Positions 16,222 to 23,898 of a DNA stretch of 64,000 bases are shown piece after piece. This stretch comes from Neobacillus sp. SuZ13 (GTDB lineage: Bacteria; Bacillota; Bacilli; Bacillales; Cytobacillaceae). The translations under genes were made by a program, and so were the position numbers. How positions within the stretch are numbered: position 1 is the first letter of the stretch; each line of letters begins with the position of its first letter. The stretch covers positions 4,487,501 through 4,551,500 of the forward strand of contig NZ_CP126107.1 in assembly GCF_030123365.1 (NCBI RefSeq), written 5' to 3'. The notes under the pieces are model-generated. The model was given only the letters and a program-made list of their open reading frames with translations. It made no database searches and was not told where the DNA came from.

Positions 16222-16298
16222 GGCCGCAGAAGAATATCCCCTGCGGTCCAGTGATTTTTAGGCACAAAAATACCGCAAAGAGTCATTCTCCCTGCGGC
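16222..16298 (-). terminator. Two tandem, duplicated rho-independent terminators
   Basis: Two similar hairpins about 49 bases apart on the minus strand. One is CCGCA...TGCGG-type at 16273-16297 followed by TATTTTTGTGCC; the other is CCGCAG...CTGCGG at 16224-16246 followed by CCTTTTTGTGCC. The shared flank TTTTTGTGCC shows they are duplicates. They separate the 36-residue ORF from the YrzI array. Confidence 0.65.
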
Positions 16299-16328
16299 AT
16301 GGATATGTATGGGTAACTTAACGTAATC

Positions 16329-16439
16329 TTAAGCAATCCATTCCAGTCGGGTCGAATGTTTGATATTCAAATATACAGTTGTAGATGCTAAAGTCATGCC
16401 AATTGGTGCAACAGTCTTTCCAGTTAGAGCTAACATCAT
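16329..16439 (-). CDS. Hypothetical 36-residue protein
   Basis: ATG at 16439 (a second ATG follows directly) preceded by AAAAAGGAGGTCG, a very strong ribosome binding site. The product starts MMLALTGKTVAPIGMTLAST and ends KHSTRLEWIA, with one hydrophobic stretch. No family recognised. Two tandem terminators follow it, which suggests its own short transcript. Confidence 0.45.
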   Translation of the reverse strand: MMLALTGKTVAPIGMTLASTTVYLNIKHSTRLEWIA

Positions 16440-16560
16440 TTTCTTCGACCTCCTTTTTGGAATAAATTACTTACTACGGTAATTATATCCACACACCATT
16501 ACTTTGTAAACCTTTTTAATGGAAATTTTTTAAATTAATTCAAAAGCCTAATTTTAAAAA

Positions 16561-16605
16561 GGGTGTCAGGCACCATGTGAAATTTTCACATAGTGCCTGA
16601 CACCC
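16561..16605 (-). repeat. R3 palindrome acting as the mccB terminator
   Basis: A 45-bp near-perfect palindrome: GGGTGTCAGGCAC, ATGTGAAA, TTTCACAT, GTGCCTGACACCC. On the minus strand it is followed by TTTTTAAAA, eight bases after the mccB stop. An almost identical element is at 42373-42417. Confidence 0.85.
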
Positions 16606-16612
16606 AATGGTT

Positions 16613-17749
16613 TTACGATTTTAATGCATTGTCTAGGTCCTCAATGAGGTCCTCTGCGTCTTCTAAGCCCACGGAGATTCTTACGAGGCCATCTGTGATT
16701 CCAAGTTCTGCTCTGCGTTCTGCGGGAATTGATGCATGGGTCATTCTTGCTGGTACTGAAATCAAGCTTTCTACTGCTCCAAGGCTTTCTGCTAATGTAA
16801 AATATTTTACCTTACTAAGTAATTTGTCAGCATTTTCGGCACTTCCAACATCAAATGAAACCATCCCACCAAAACCTCTTGTTTGCTTTTTAGCGATTTG
16901 ATGATTTGGATGTGATTCAATCCCAGGGTAATAAACTTTTTTCACATTCTCGTGTCCTTGTAGAAATTCTACAATAGCTTTTGTATTGGCTTCCATCTCT
17001 TCCAAGCGAACCCCTAAAGTACGAATCCCTCGAATTAACAAATAGGAATCTTGCGGACCTAAGATTCCTCCTGTTGAATTTTGCACAAAATGGAGATCTT
17101 CTGCGAGCTTTTCACTGTTAACAACAGCTAAACCTGCTACAACATCGCTGTGCCCGCCAAGGTATTTGGTGGCACTATGCACAACAATATCAGCACCAAG
17201 TTCGATTGGATTTTGCCAATATGGTGTCGAAAATGTGTTATCGACAATGGTTAACAGATTATGTTCTTTAGCAAGCTTCGCTACTGCCTCAATATCAGTA
17301 ATCTTCAAAAGCGGGTTGGTAGGTGTTTCTAAATGGATCGCTTTCGTATTTGGTTTAATTGCACTTAAAATATTTTCGGCTTTACTTGTATCAACAAACG
17401 TAGAGTCAATTCCTAATCGATTCAAGACTTTAGTCATAACACGAAACGAGCCGCCATAAACATCATCTGTTAGAATGACATGATCACCACTATTAAACAA
17501 CATCATTACTGCGGTCATGGCTGCCATCCCAGAGCCAAAAGCAAATCCTGCTTTGCCTCCTTCAAGTTCCTTAATCAATTCTTCAAGCGCAAATCTTGTT
17601 GGATTTCCGGTACGTGAATATTCATAACCCTTATGTCCACCGACACCTTCTTGCTTATACGTACTCACTTGATAAATGGGAAAGGTAACCGCCCCAGTTG
17701 CAGGATCATTACTTATGCCACCATGAATCAATTGGGTTTTCCTTTTCAA
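16613..17749 (-). CDS. mccB: Cystathionine gamma-lyase / homocysteine desulfhydrase MccB
   Basis: PLP enzyme of the Cys/Met metabolism family, 378 residues. It cleaves cystathionine to cysteine in reverse transsulfuration. The PLP lysine is Lys195 in SATKYLGGHSD; the phosphate-binding GSGMAA (about residues 72-77) and YSRTGNPT are present. It is two bases downstream of mccA. Its family also contains cystathionine gamma-synthases; the pairing with mccA and mtnN supports MccB. Confidence 0.93.
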   Translation of the reverse strand: MKRKTQLIHGGISNDPATGAVTFPIYQVSTYKQEGVGGHKGYEYSRTGNPTRFALEELIKELEGGKAGFAFGSGMAAMTAVMMLFNSGDHVILTDDVYGGSFRVMTKVLNRLGIDSTFVDTSKAENILSAIKPNTKAIHLETPTNPLLKITDIEAVAKLAKEHNLLTIVDNTFSTPYWQNPIELGADIVVHSATKYLGGHSDVVAGLAVVNSEKLAEDLHFVQNSTGGILGPQDSYLLIRGIRTLGVRLEEMEANTKAIVEFLQGHENVKKVYYPGIESHPNHQIAKKQTRGFGGMVSFDVGSAENADKLLSKVKYFTLAESLGAVESLISVPARMTHASIPAERRAELGITDGLVRISVGLEDAEDLIEDLDNALKS

Positions 17750-17750
17750 A

Positions 17751-18674
17751 CTAAATACCTCCTTCGAAAATCTTCTTGCTTAAATAACGTTCACTTCCAT
17801 CAGGGAAGATAACCACAATATTTGTTCCAGGCTCCGCCGCAGCCGCCTCTTTCAATGCAGCATGAAAGGCTGCACCTGAAGAGCTGCCCACCAGTAATCC
17901 TTCTTTCATAGCTAATTCCTTGACCAAGGCAAAAGAGGCCTGATCCGGGACTGTATGAATTGCATCAAAGTAATCTGGATCCATATAGCCTGGCAAAAAT
18001 TCCATTCCAATCCCTTCGGTCTTATGAGGACCTGATTCTCCGCCGTTTAGGATCGATCCTTCTGGTTCCACAATGACCGTTTTAACGGCTTTCTTTTGAT
18101 CCTTTAAGTACCGTGAGGTTCCCATAAATGTTCCGCCAGTGCCTGCTCCCGCGACGAAGATATCAATCTGACCGTCCATTTGATCCCAAAGTTCCGGTCC
18201 TAGTGTTTTATAATAGGTTTCAGGGTTCGCAGGGTTACCAAATTGCTGCGGACAATACGAACCAGGTATTTCCTTCAGAAGCTGCTCAGCCTTGGTAATT
18301 GCCCCTTTCATCCCTTGCTCAGTTGGGGTATGAACAATTTTAGCCCCTAGAGCTTTCATTAAGTCTTGCTTCTCTATGCTAAACTTTTCAGGAACACATA
18401 ATATCACTTGTACTCCCTGGTTAATAGCCGCAAGCGCTAAGCCAATCCCGGTATTTCCGGCCGTTGGTTCAATCACGGTTCCACCGGTCTGCAATTTTCC
18501 AGAAGTAAATGCTTCCCGTAATAGTTCGATCCCGAGGCGGTCTTTTACACTGCCGCCTGGATTCATAAATTCTAGCTTTGCAAAAATACGAACTCCTTCA
18601 GGCAAAGGAAACTGTGAAATTTCAACAATCGGTGTATGCCCGATAAGTTCATGAACATTTTTGTAAACCTTCAT
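17751..18674 (-). CDS. mccA: O-acetylserine-dependent cystathionine beta-synthase MccA
   Basis: Fold-type II PLP enzyme, 307 residues, making cystathionine from homocysteine and O-acetylserine. The PLP lysine is Lys44 in GGSVKDRLG; PTAGNTGIGLA and GAGTGGTFMG bind PLP. The sequence is cysteine-synthase-like, and context with mccB and mtnN distinguishes it from CysK. Confidence 0.92.
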   Translation of the reverse strand: MKVYKNVHELIGHTPIVEISQFPLPEGVRIFAKLEFMNPGGSVKDRLGIELLREAFTSGKLQTGGTVIEPTAGNTGIGLALAAINQGVQVILCVPEKFSIEKQDLMKALGAKIVHTPTEQGMKGAITKAEQLLKEIPGSYCPQQFGNPANPETYYKTLGPELWDQMDGQIDIFVAGAGTGGTFMGTSRYLKDQKKAVKTVIVEPEGSILNGGESGPHKTEGIGMEFLPGYMDPDYFDAIHTVPDQASFALVKELAMKEGLLVGSSSGAAFHAALKEAAAAEPGTNIVVIFPDGSERYLSKKIFEGGI

Positions 18675-18687
18675 GTTTTCACCTCTA

Positions 18688-19383
18688 CTATCGTAAAGCT
18701 GCCACCATTTTCATTACAAGAGTTGCGGAATTGGTCGCCGCTTTATCAATAAATTGATCAAACGAAAGTTCGGATTCTTTTCCAGCAATATCTGAAAGCG
18801 AGCGAATAATTACGAAAGGAACACCAAATCGATGGGCCACTTGCGCAATCGCTGCCGCTTCCATTTCAACAGCTTGCAAGTCATTAAATTTGGAACGGAC
18901 AAAATCAACTCGGACAGGGTCTTCCATAAATGAGTCACCAGTGACAATTAAGCCCTTAACGATTTGGAAATTATCAAGCTCTTGTGCAGCAGTTTCAGCG
19001 ACTGTAATTAATTTTTCATCAGCCAAAAATGCAGCAGGTAACTGTGGTACTTGACCATATTCATATCCAAATGCCGTTACATCGACATCATGGTGTCTGA
19101 CTTCTGTTGAAATAACCGCATCTCCAACATTAAGTGCTGGGTTAAATCCACCTGCAGAACCTGTGTTAATGATGCAATCAGGCTTATATTTTTCTAGCAG
19201 GATCGTTGTAGACATAGCTGCATTTACTTTTCCAATGCCAGAGCGAAGCAAGATGACATCTGCTCCATGCATTTGTCCAAAAGTAAACTCACATCCTGCG
19301 ACGGTTTCTTGTGTTTGATTGTCGATATTGTCTCTAAGTAGGGTAACTTCTTCTTCCATTGCTCCGATGATTGCGATTTTCAT
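18688..19383 (-). CDS. mtnN: 5'-methylthioadenosine/S-adenosylhomocysteine nucleosidase
   Basis: 231 residues. It hydrolyses the glycosidic bond of MTA and SAH, feeding the SAM recycling pathway towards homocysteine. The PNP/UDP-phosphorylase fold signature is clear: IIGAMEEEV at the start, NTGSAGGFNP, and VEMEAAAIAQVA with the nucleoside-binding residues. It is first in an operon with mccA and mccB. In B. subtilis yrrT (a methyltransferase) precedes it; no such gene is here. Confidence 0.95.
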   Translation of the reverse strand: MKIAIIGAMEEEVTLLRDNIDNQTQETVAGCEFTFGQMHGADVILLRSGIGKVNAAMSTTILLEKYKPDCIINTGSAGGFNPALNVGDAVISTEVRHHDVDVTAFGYEYGQVPQLPAAFLADEKLITVAETAAQELDNFQIVKGLIVTGDSFMEDPVRVDFVRSKFNDLQAVEMEAAAIAQVAHRFGVPFVIIRSLSDIAGKESELSFDQFIDKAATNSATLVMKMVAALR

Positions 19384-19709
19384 ACTTGGACCTCTTTCTC
19401 ATTTTTTTACGCCTCTAATAGCTCTTTTGCTTTGTTTAAAGGTCGTAACGTTTCTGCTTTTAATCTTCCTCGGATTAATCCATCATATCCGCAAACACTA
19501 TTCTACCGTTTTTGAAAAAAGCATGCTAATAAAATAGCAAGTACTTCTTCTATTTTTCCCGCGATTGAAAATTTAGCATCAATCCTATAAGTATAATATG
19601 GGTTAGTGAAAAACCTGTTCCCAACTAATTTTATTTACCAGGTTCTTCGCAATTTCGTTGTGCTAATTCATGGAAAAAGCTAAAATACAAACAGTAGGAA
19701 GGTGATCTT
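19384..19709. other. Intergenic region between divergent mtnN and yrzA
   Basis: 326 bases of non-coding sequence that must hold both promoters. A TATAAT at 19592-19597 could be the yrzA -10. I could not identify a convincing CymR site, although the B. subtilis operon is under CymR control. Confidence 0.5.
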
Positions 19710-19913
19710 ATGAATTTTCAATTTGAACTTATTGAGGATAAAGTGGAATTTTTTGAGGCAAATAATTTAAAAACCTTACAAAAAAAAATTGAATCCCAAA
19801 TTGACGAAAATCGGGCAATTTTACTTTCTGTCCATTCCGTTTCCCACCAAATGCATGTTAGTGAAAATGGTCAAACATATTTTACTGCCGTTGTCCATTT
19901 TAAAAAGAAATAA
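19710..19913 (+). CDS. yrzA: YrzA-like small protein (DUF2536 family)
   Basis: 67-residue soluble protein of unknown function. It begins MNFQFELIEDKVEFFEANN and has the conserved VHSVSHQMHV and FTAVVHFKKK strands. ATG 19710 follows AGGAAGGTGAT. A bidirectional terminator separates it from convergent yrrS. The family name is from memory and less certain than the gene call. Confidence 0.8.
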   Translation: MNFQFELIEDKVEFFEANNLKTLQKKIESQIDENRAILLSVHSVSHQMHVSENGQTYFTAVVHFKKK

Positions 19914-19914
19914 A

Positions 19915-19944
19915 AAAACCTCTCGGATTTGAGAGGTTTTTTAC
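19915..19944. terminator. Bidirectional terminator between yrzA and yrrS
   Basis: AACCTCTC pairs with GAGAGGTT, with A-rich and T-rich flanks on both sides. Confidence 0.88.
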
Positions 19945-19953
19945 TATCTATTT

Positions 19954-20661
19954 TTACTGGCCATTCCCAGATAGATCTTCTACTTTGGTAGGTTTCCAAC
20001 CTTGGCCATCCACCCACTGAAGGTAGACATTGTACTTCTGCTTATTATCTTTTGAAGCGACTGTGCTAAACGAACCATTTTTGGTAGATTTATCTCTTCC
20101 AAGCCAATATACTGTCATGTTTGCTTTATCTAAGCCAGTGGCATAGGAAATGGCATTCAACATTTCTTGCCAGTCAGCGGAAGAACTATCATAATTAGCG
20201 GTATGTTCGCCTGTTTGAGTTGTACCAACAGGCTGCCATGATGAATCTTCAGTCTCTCTTACTCCATTCCCATTCTCATCACCCTCTGTTACCACTTCCT
20301 GTGATTCATCTGCTTCCTCTGAAGCTGACGCATCTTCTGTAGCAGCAGATTCATCCGTTGTTGAAGTCTCTTCACTTAGTTCGTCTTCATTAGCCGCAGG
20401 ATCAGTAACATTGTCGTCCTCAGTTGAGGTAGCATCTTCCGCCTTTGTTTGCTCCGTACCCTTTTGTACCGTTTCTTTTTGTTCTGTTTTAGTCGTTTCC
20501 TTTTTTGGTGAAGCATTATCATTACCTGTTGCAAAAATATTGTATGCGACAAAAATTATGAGTAAAAGCACAACGACGATTAAACTATTTAAGACGATAT
20601 TTGTCTTTTTTCTTTTTGCACGATAACCTGAACGTGATTTAGAATTAATGTCATTAGTCAA
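19954..20661 (-). CDS. yrrS: YrrS family protein (DUF1510), membrane-anchored
   Basis: 235 residues: basic N-terminus (RAKRKK), one membrane segment (about residues 24-44), a long acidic low-complexity linker rich in Glu, Ser and Thr (about 55-140), then a conserved globular C-terminal domain (HTANYDSSSADWQEMLNAIS to the end). The TTG start at 20661 follows GGAGGG. It lies downstream of pbpI as in B. subtilis, where the pair is expressed during sporulation. Function unknown. Confidence 0.88.
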   Translation of the reverse strand: MTNDINSKSRSGYRAKRKKTNIVLNSLIVVVLLLIIFVAYNIFATGNDNASPKKETTKTEQKETVQKGTEQTKAEDATSTEDDNVTDPAANEDELSEETSTTDESAATEDASASEEADESQEVVTEGDENGNGVRETEDSSWQPVGTTQTGEHTANYDSSSADWQEMLNAISYATGLDKANMTVYWLGRDKSTKNGSFSTVASKDNKQKYNVYLQWVDGQGWKPTKVEDLSGNGQ

Positions 20662-20776
20662 TATTATTCCCTCCTAAATAAAAATACAGAAGCTCCCTTT
20701 CAAATTGGAGCCAGACATTTATAGACTCTCAATATTCTAACATGATTTTAAGAGAACTTGAAGGAAAAACCATTTC

Positions 20777-22537
20777 CTATTGCATTCTATGATCTTTTTG
20801 ATACAGCATTTTTACCATCTCAGCAAATAACAAATTTACGCCGCCCTCCGAATCAAGCACATCTAAATTAACGGCAACAAGGACATATTTTGGATGTTCG
20901 TAAGGGAAATAACCTGCGAACCATTTATTATGCAGCTGCATTCCAGCTTGATATTTTCCAGTCTCTGCCGTCCCTGATTTCCCTGCGACTTCGTAAGGTA
21001 AGTCCTTGAACCATCTTCCCGTTCCGTTTGGGTTTACTACAACCTCCCGCAGTAATCTCTGAAGTTTCATTGCGGTATATGGCGAGATCTTATCACCATT
21101 TAGGTTTTGCTTTGGGAAATCAGCCATTGTTGTTCCGTTCTTATACTCAATTTTTGAGACGGCTCTTACCATCTCCTTTTCTCCACCTCTTGCGATTGTT
21201 GCCATCATATTAGCGACAGCTAAAGGAGTTGCCCGTACCTCATGCTGTCCGATGCCAGACATGGCAGCGATATTTGCATCCTTTCTTGCATCATCCGATA
21301 GAAACACTCTTCCTTTGTCTTCATCAGCCATTTGCTTAAAATCATTTGTATGAAATATATCACCATGCCAGCCAACAGAACCTGTAAGTGACAGTTTTTC
21401 TGCATAATCTTCTAAAAGATGTGGATTAATATTTTGCAATTCCTTTGCTAATTCCCCGAACGTCCGATTACAGCTTCTCGCAAAGCTAGTGGTAAAATCC
21501 AACATTCCGTAATTATATCTTAGCTCTGGTTTACCATTTATTTTTTTACTACAATCAAACAGTCGCTGCGCATTATCAAGATTATGATCAATTGCCGCAG
21601 CTGCAACAACCGTTTTGAATACTGAGCCCATGATCTGTTGTTTTAGCATCATATTTGTCATTCCTGTACCATTGTAGGGGTCATTCTTATTGATGGTTGG
21701 CCGCGATACAAGGGAAAGAATGCTATTATCCTCAATATTAAGGAGAACTAGTCCTCCTTTTTTTATTTGATATTGGTCCACTATATCCTCCGCTTTTTGC
21801 TGCAAATCCTTATCCAGGGTTGTCCGAACATTAACAGGATAAAACGGATTGGCCGGATCCACATATTTCACATTAATTCCGAACAAGGGGGCCCCTCCTC
21901 CATCGACATGATAAACCAGCTTAGACTTTCCTTCCGGAAGGAGGAATTCATCAAAGCTCTCTTCCAGCCCCGATACACCGATCAATGTTTTCTCCGCTAG
22001 TTCTTTATCAGGGTACCGCTTTTGTAATTCGGCTGCATTTTCTCCTGTAAGCCCAATCAATTGTTCTGCCGGTACTTCTGATCGCTCAAACTTTTTTTCT
22101 ATCGCAAATACTCCTGGGATTTTCAAAGAATTGATTCTATCCCTTTGTGAAGTCGTAAGTTCTACTGGTTCAGGGTCGCCATAGGCAAATGGCTTTTTCG
22201 CACCTTCTACAGCCATTTTAAGAACCTCCACAGGTATACCAGAGATGTCTGATACCCTGTCAGCATCCCAATCCATTTTTTTTAAAAATGGAAAAAGGAC
22301 TAGAACGGACACTTTTTTATGCGTGAGCATGGTACCATTTCTGTCAAGAAAATTCCCTCTGCCATTATCAATAACTAGTTCCTGTGTTCGCTGTTTTACA
22401 CTTTCTTCTAGTAAATTTACATTATGTTTCGAAAAAGTCTCCGTCTCAATTAACTGTATTTGCATTAAACGTACTAGAAGTAATAGCAAACCGATTATAG
22501 AAATAATTAGCCATCCAATCGCTCGTTTTCGCCACAT
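20777..22537 (-). CDS. pbpI: Penicillin-binding protein PbpI (class B transpeptidase)
   Basis: 586 residues: an N-terminal membrane anchor (about residues 8-25), a dimerisation domain, then the transpeptidase domain with SVFK (active serine), SCN and KSGT motifs. It crosslinks peptidoglycan; in B. subtilis PbpI is a sporulation-associated class B PBP. I chose ATG 22537 (MWRKRAIGW) because GAGGTG lies eight bases upstream. That ribosome binding site is inside the 3' arm of the greA terminator hairpin. Confidence 0.93.
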   Translation of the reverse strand: MWRKRAIGWLIISIIGLLLLLVRLMQIQLIETETFSKHNVNLLEESVKQRTQELVIDNGRGNFLDRNGTMLTHKKVSVLVLFPFLKKMDWDADRVSDISGIPVEVLKMAVEGAKKPFAYGDPEPVELTTSQRDRINSLKIPGVFAIEKKFERSEVPAEQLIGLTGENAAELQKRYPDKELAEKTLIGVSGLEESFDEFLLPEGKSKLVYHVDGGGAPLFGINVKYVDPANPFYPVNVRTTLDKDLQQKAEDIVDQYQIKKGGLVLLNIEDNSILSLVSRPTINKNDPYNGTGMTNMMLKQQIMGSVFKTVVAAAAIDHNLDNAQRLFDCSKKINGKPELRYNYGMLDFTTSFARSCNRTFGELAKELQNINPHLLEDYAEKLSLTGSVGWHGDIFHTNDFKQMADEDKGRVFLSDDARKDANIAAMSGIGQHEVRATPLAVANMMATIARGGEKEMVRAVSKIEYKNGTTMADFPKQNLNGDKISPYTAMKLQRLLREVVVNPNGTGRWFKDLPYEVAGKSGTAETGKYQAGMQLHNKWFAGYFPYEHPKYVLVAVNLDVLDSEGGVNLLFAEMVKMLYQKDHRMQ

Positions 22538-22543
22538 AAAAAA

Positions 22544-22573
22544 ACACCTCGTCAAAAGTTTTGACGAGGTTTT
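22544..22573 (-). terminator. greA terminator hairpin containing the pbpI ribosome binding site
   Basis: On the minus strand ACCTCGTCAAAA pairs with TTTTGACGAGGT, and TGTTTTTTT follows. The GAGGTG in its 3' arm is the ribosome binding site of pbpI, whose ATG directly follows the T-run. Confidence 0.85.
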
Positions 22574-22625
22574 CTTATTTCAATCAATTATTCAAATGGA
22601 AGACCAAAAATAATTATAATTACGA

Positions 22626-23102
22626 TTATTTGATACTTACGATACGGACGCTCATTTCTCCGCCAGGAGTCTGAACCGATACTTGATCGCCAACTTTTTT
22701 ACCTAATAGGCTTTTGGCGATTGGGGAATCATTTGAGATTTTCCCTTCAAATGGATCAGCTTCAGCGCTGCCAACAATCGAATACGTTTCTTCATCACCA
22801 TCTGGAAGCTCAACAAACGTAACAGAACTACCTAATGTTACAGAGTCACTTGCCATAGCAGCCTCTGCAATGATCTTGGCATTACGGATCATATTTTCTA
22901 AAGTGGTAATTCGGCCTTCAACAAATGCTTGTTCCTCTTTCGCTGAATCGTACTCAGAGTTTTCAGATAAATCACCAAAACTTCTCGCGATTTTAATTCT
23001 CTCCACCACTTCTTTACGTTTTACAGCTTTTAAATATTCAAGTTCTTGGATTAGTTTTTCTTTACCTGCTTGTGTCATTGGAAATACTTTCTCTGTAGCC
23101 AA
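22626..23102 (-). CDS. greA: Transcription elongation factor GreA
   Basis: Binds the RNA polymerase secondary channel and stimulates cleavage of backtracked RNA. The N-terminal coiled coil (KEVVERIKIARSFGDLSENSE region) with the acidic tip and the C-terminal FKBP-like domain are complete. I chose the TTG at 23102 (158 residues, starting with the conserved ATEKVFPMT) with AAGGAG eight bases before it; a GTG at 23111 in the same frame overlaps that site. Confidence 0.95.
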   Translation of the reverse strand: MATEKVFPMTQAGKEKLIQELEYLKAVKRKEVVERIKIARSFGDLSENSEYDSAKEEQAFVEGRITTLENMIRNAKIIAEAAMASDSVTLGSSVTFVELPDGDEETYSIVGSAEADPFEGKISNDSPIAKSLLGKKVGDQVSVQTPGGEMSVRIVSIK

Positions 23103-23261
23103 AACCCTCACTCCTTCTAGTCCTTAATTGTGTATGTACTTTATGTAATTCTATGCCAATCAGCATAATAGATAGTAGCGCGTCCTTTTTTAAAAGGGCG
23201 CGCGACAGAAAATATTTTTCCAGTCTGAAATTTTATATTTAGACTATTCCTTGCTATTGTT

Positions 23262-23897
23262 TCATAAAAATGACTTTTGTTCAAGAATTGTTTGAATTTT
23301 TGTGACCATTAAATCAATCGCCACATGGTTATGGCCGCCTTCAGGGATAATGATATCTGCATATCGCTTGGTAGGTTCAATAAATTGATTATGCATTGGG
23401 CGAACAACATTTAAATATTGATCAATAACGGAATCAAAGGTCCTGCCCCGCTCACTGATATCACGAGTCAAACGGCGGATAATTCGTAAATCCGCATCCG
23501 TATCTACGTACAATTTTATGTCCATTAAATTTCGAAGGCGTTCATCTTCAAGTACTAAGATTCCCTCTAAAATGATAACATCTTTTGGTTCTACAGGGAT
23601 AACCCTGTCTGAACGTGTATGGATTGAATAGTCATAAACAGGTTTTTGGATGACTTCATATCTTAACAGTTTTTCAATATGTTCAATAAGTAAGTCATTA
23701 TCAAAGGCAAGCGGGTGATCATAGTTTGTTTTCAAACGTTCTTCAAATGGTAGATCACTTTGGTCCTTATAATAATAATCCTGTTCTAATACTAAAATGG
23801 AATGAGCTTTCAATGTTTCATAAATGGATTTTGTTACACTGGTTTTTCCGGAGCCGGAGCCGCCGGTTACACCAATAACAACCGGTTTTCGCATCAT
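23262..23897 (-). CDS. udk: Uridine kinase
   Basis: Phosphorylates uridine and cytidine (pyrimidine salvage). 211 residues, P-loop GGSGSGKTSV at about residues 12-21, and the conserved YDHPLAFDNDLL block. ATG 23897 follows GAAAGGAG and is one base downstream of trhP2, so it is co-transcribed. Confidence 0.95.
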   Translation of the reverse strand: MMRKPVVIGVTGGSGSGKTSVTKSIYETLKAHSILVLEQDYYYKDQSDLPFEERLKTNYDHPLAFDNDLLIEHIEKLLRYEVIQKPVYDYSIHTRSDRVIPVEPKDVIILEGILVLEDERLRNLMDIKLYVDTDADLRIIRRLTRDISERGRTFDSVIDQYLNVVRPMHNQFIEPTKRYADIIIPEGGHNHVAIDLMVTKIQTILEQKSFL

Positions 23898-23898
23898 G

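Noticed and set aside
23170..23205. GC-rich imperfect hairpin between udk and greA
   Set aside because: GCGCGCCC/GGACGCGC can pair, but no T-run follows on either strand, so I did not list it as a terminator.
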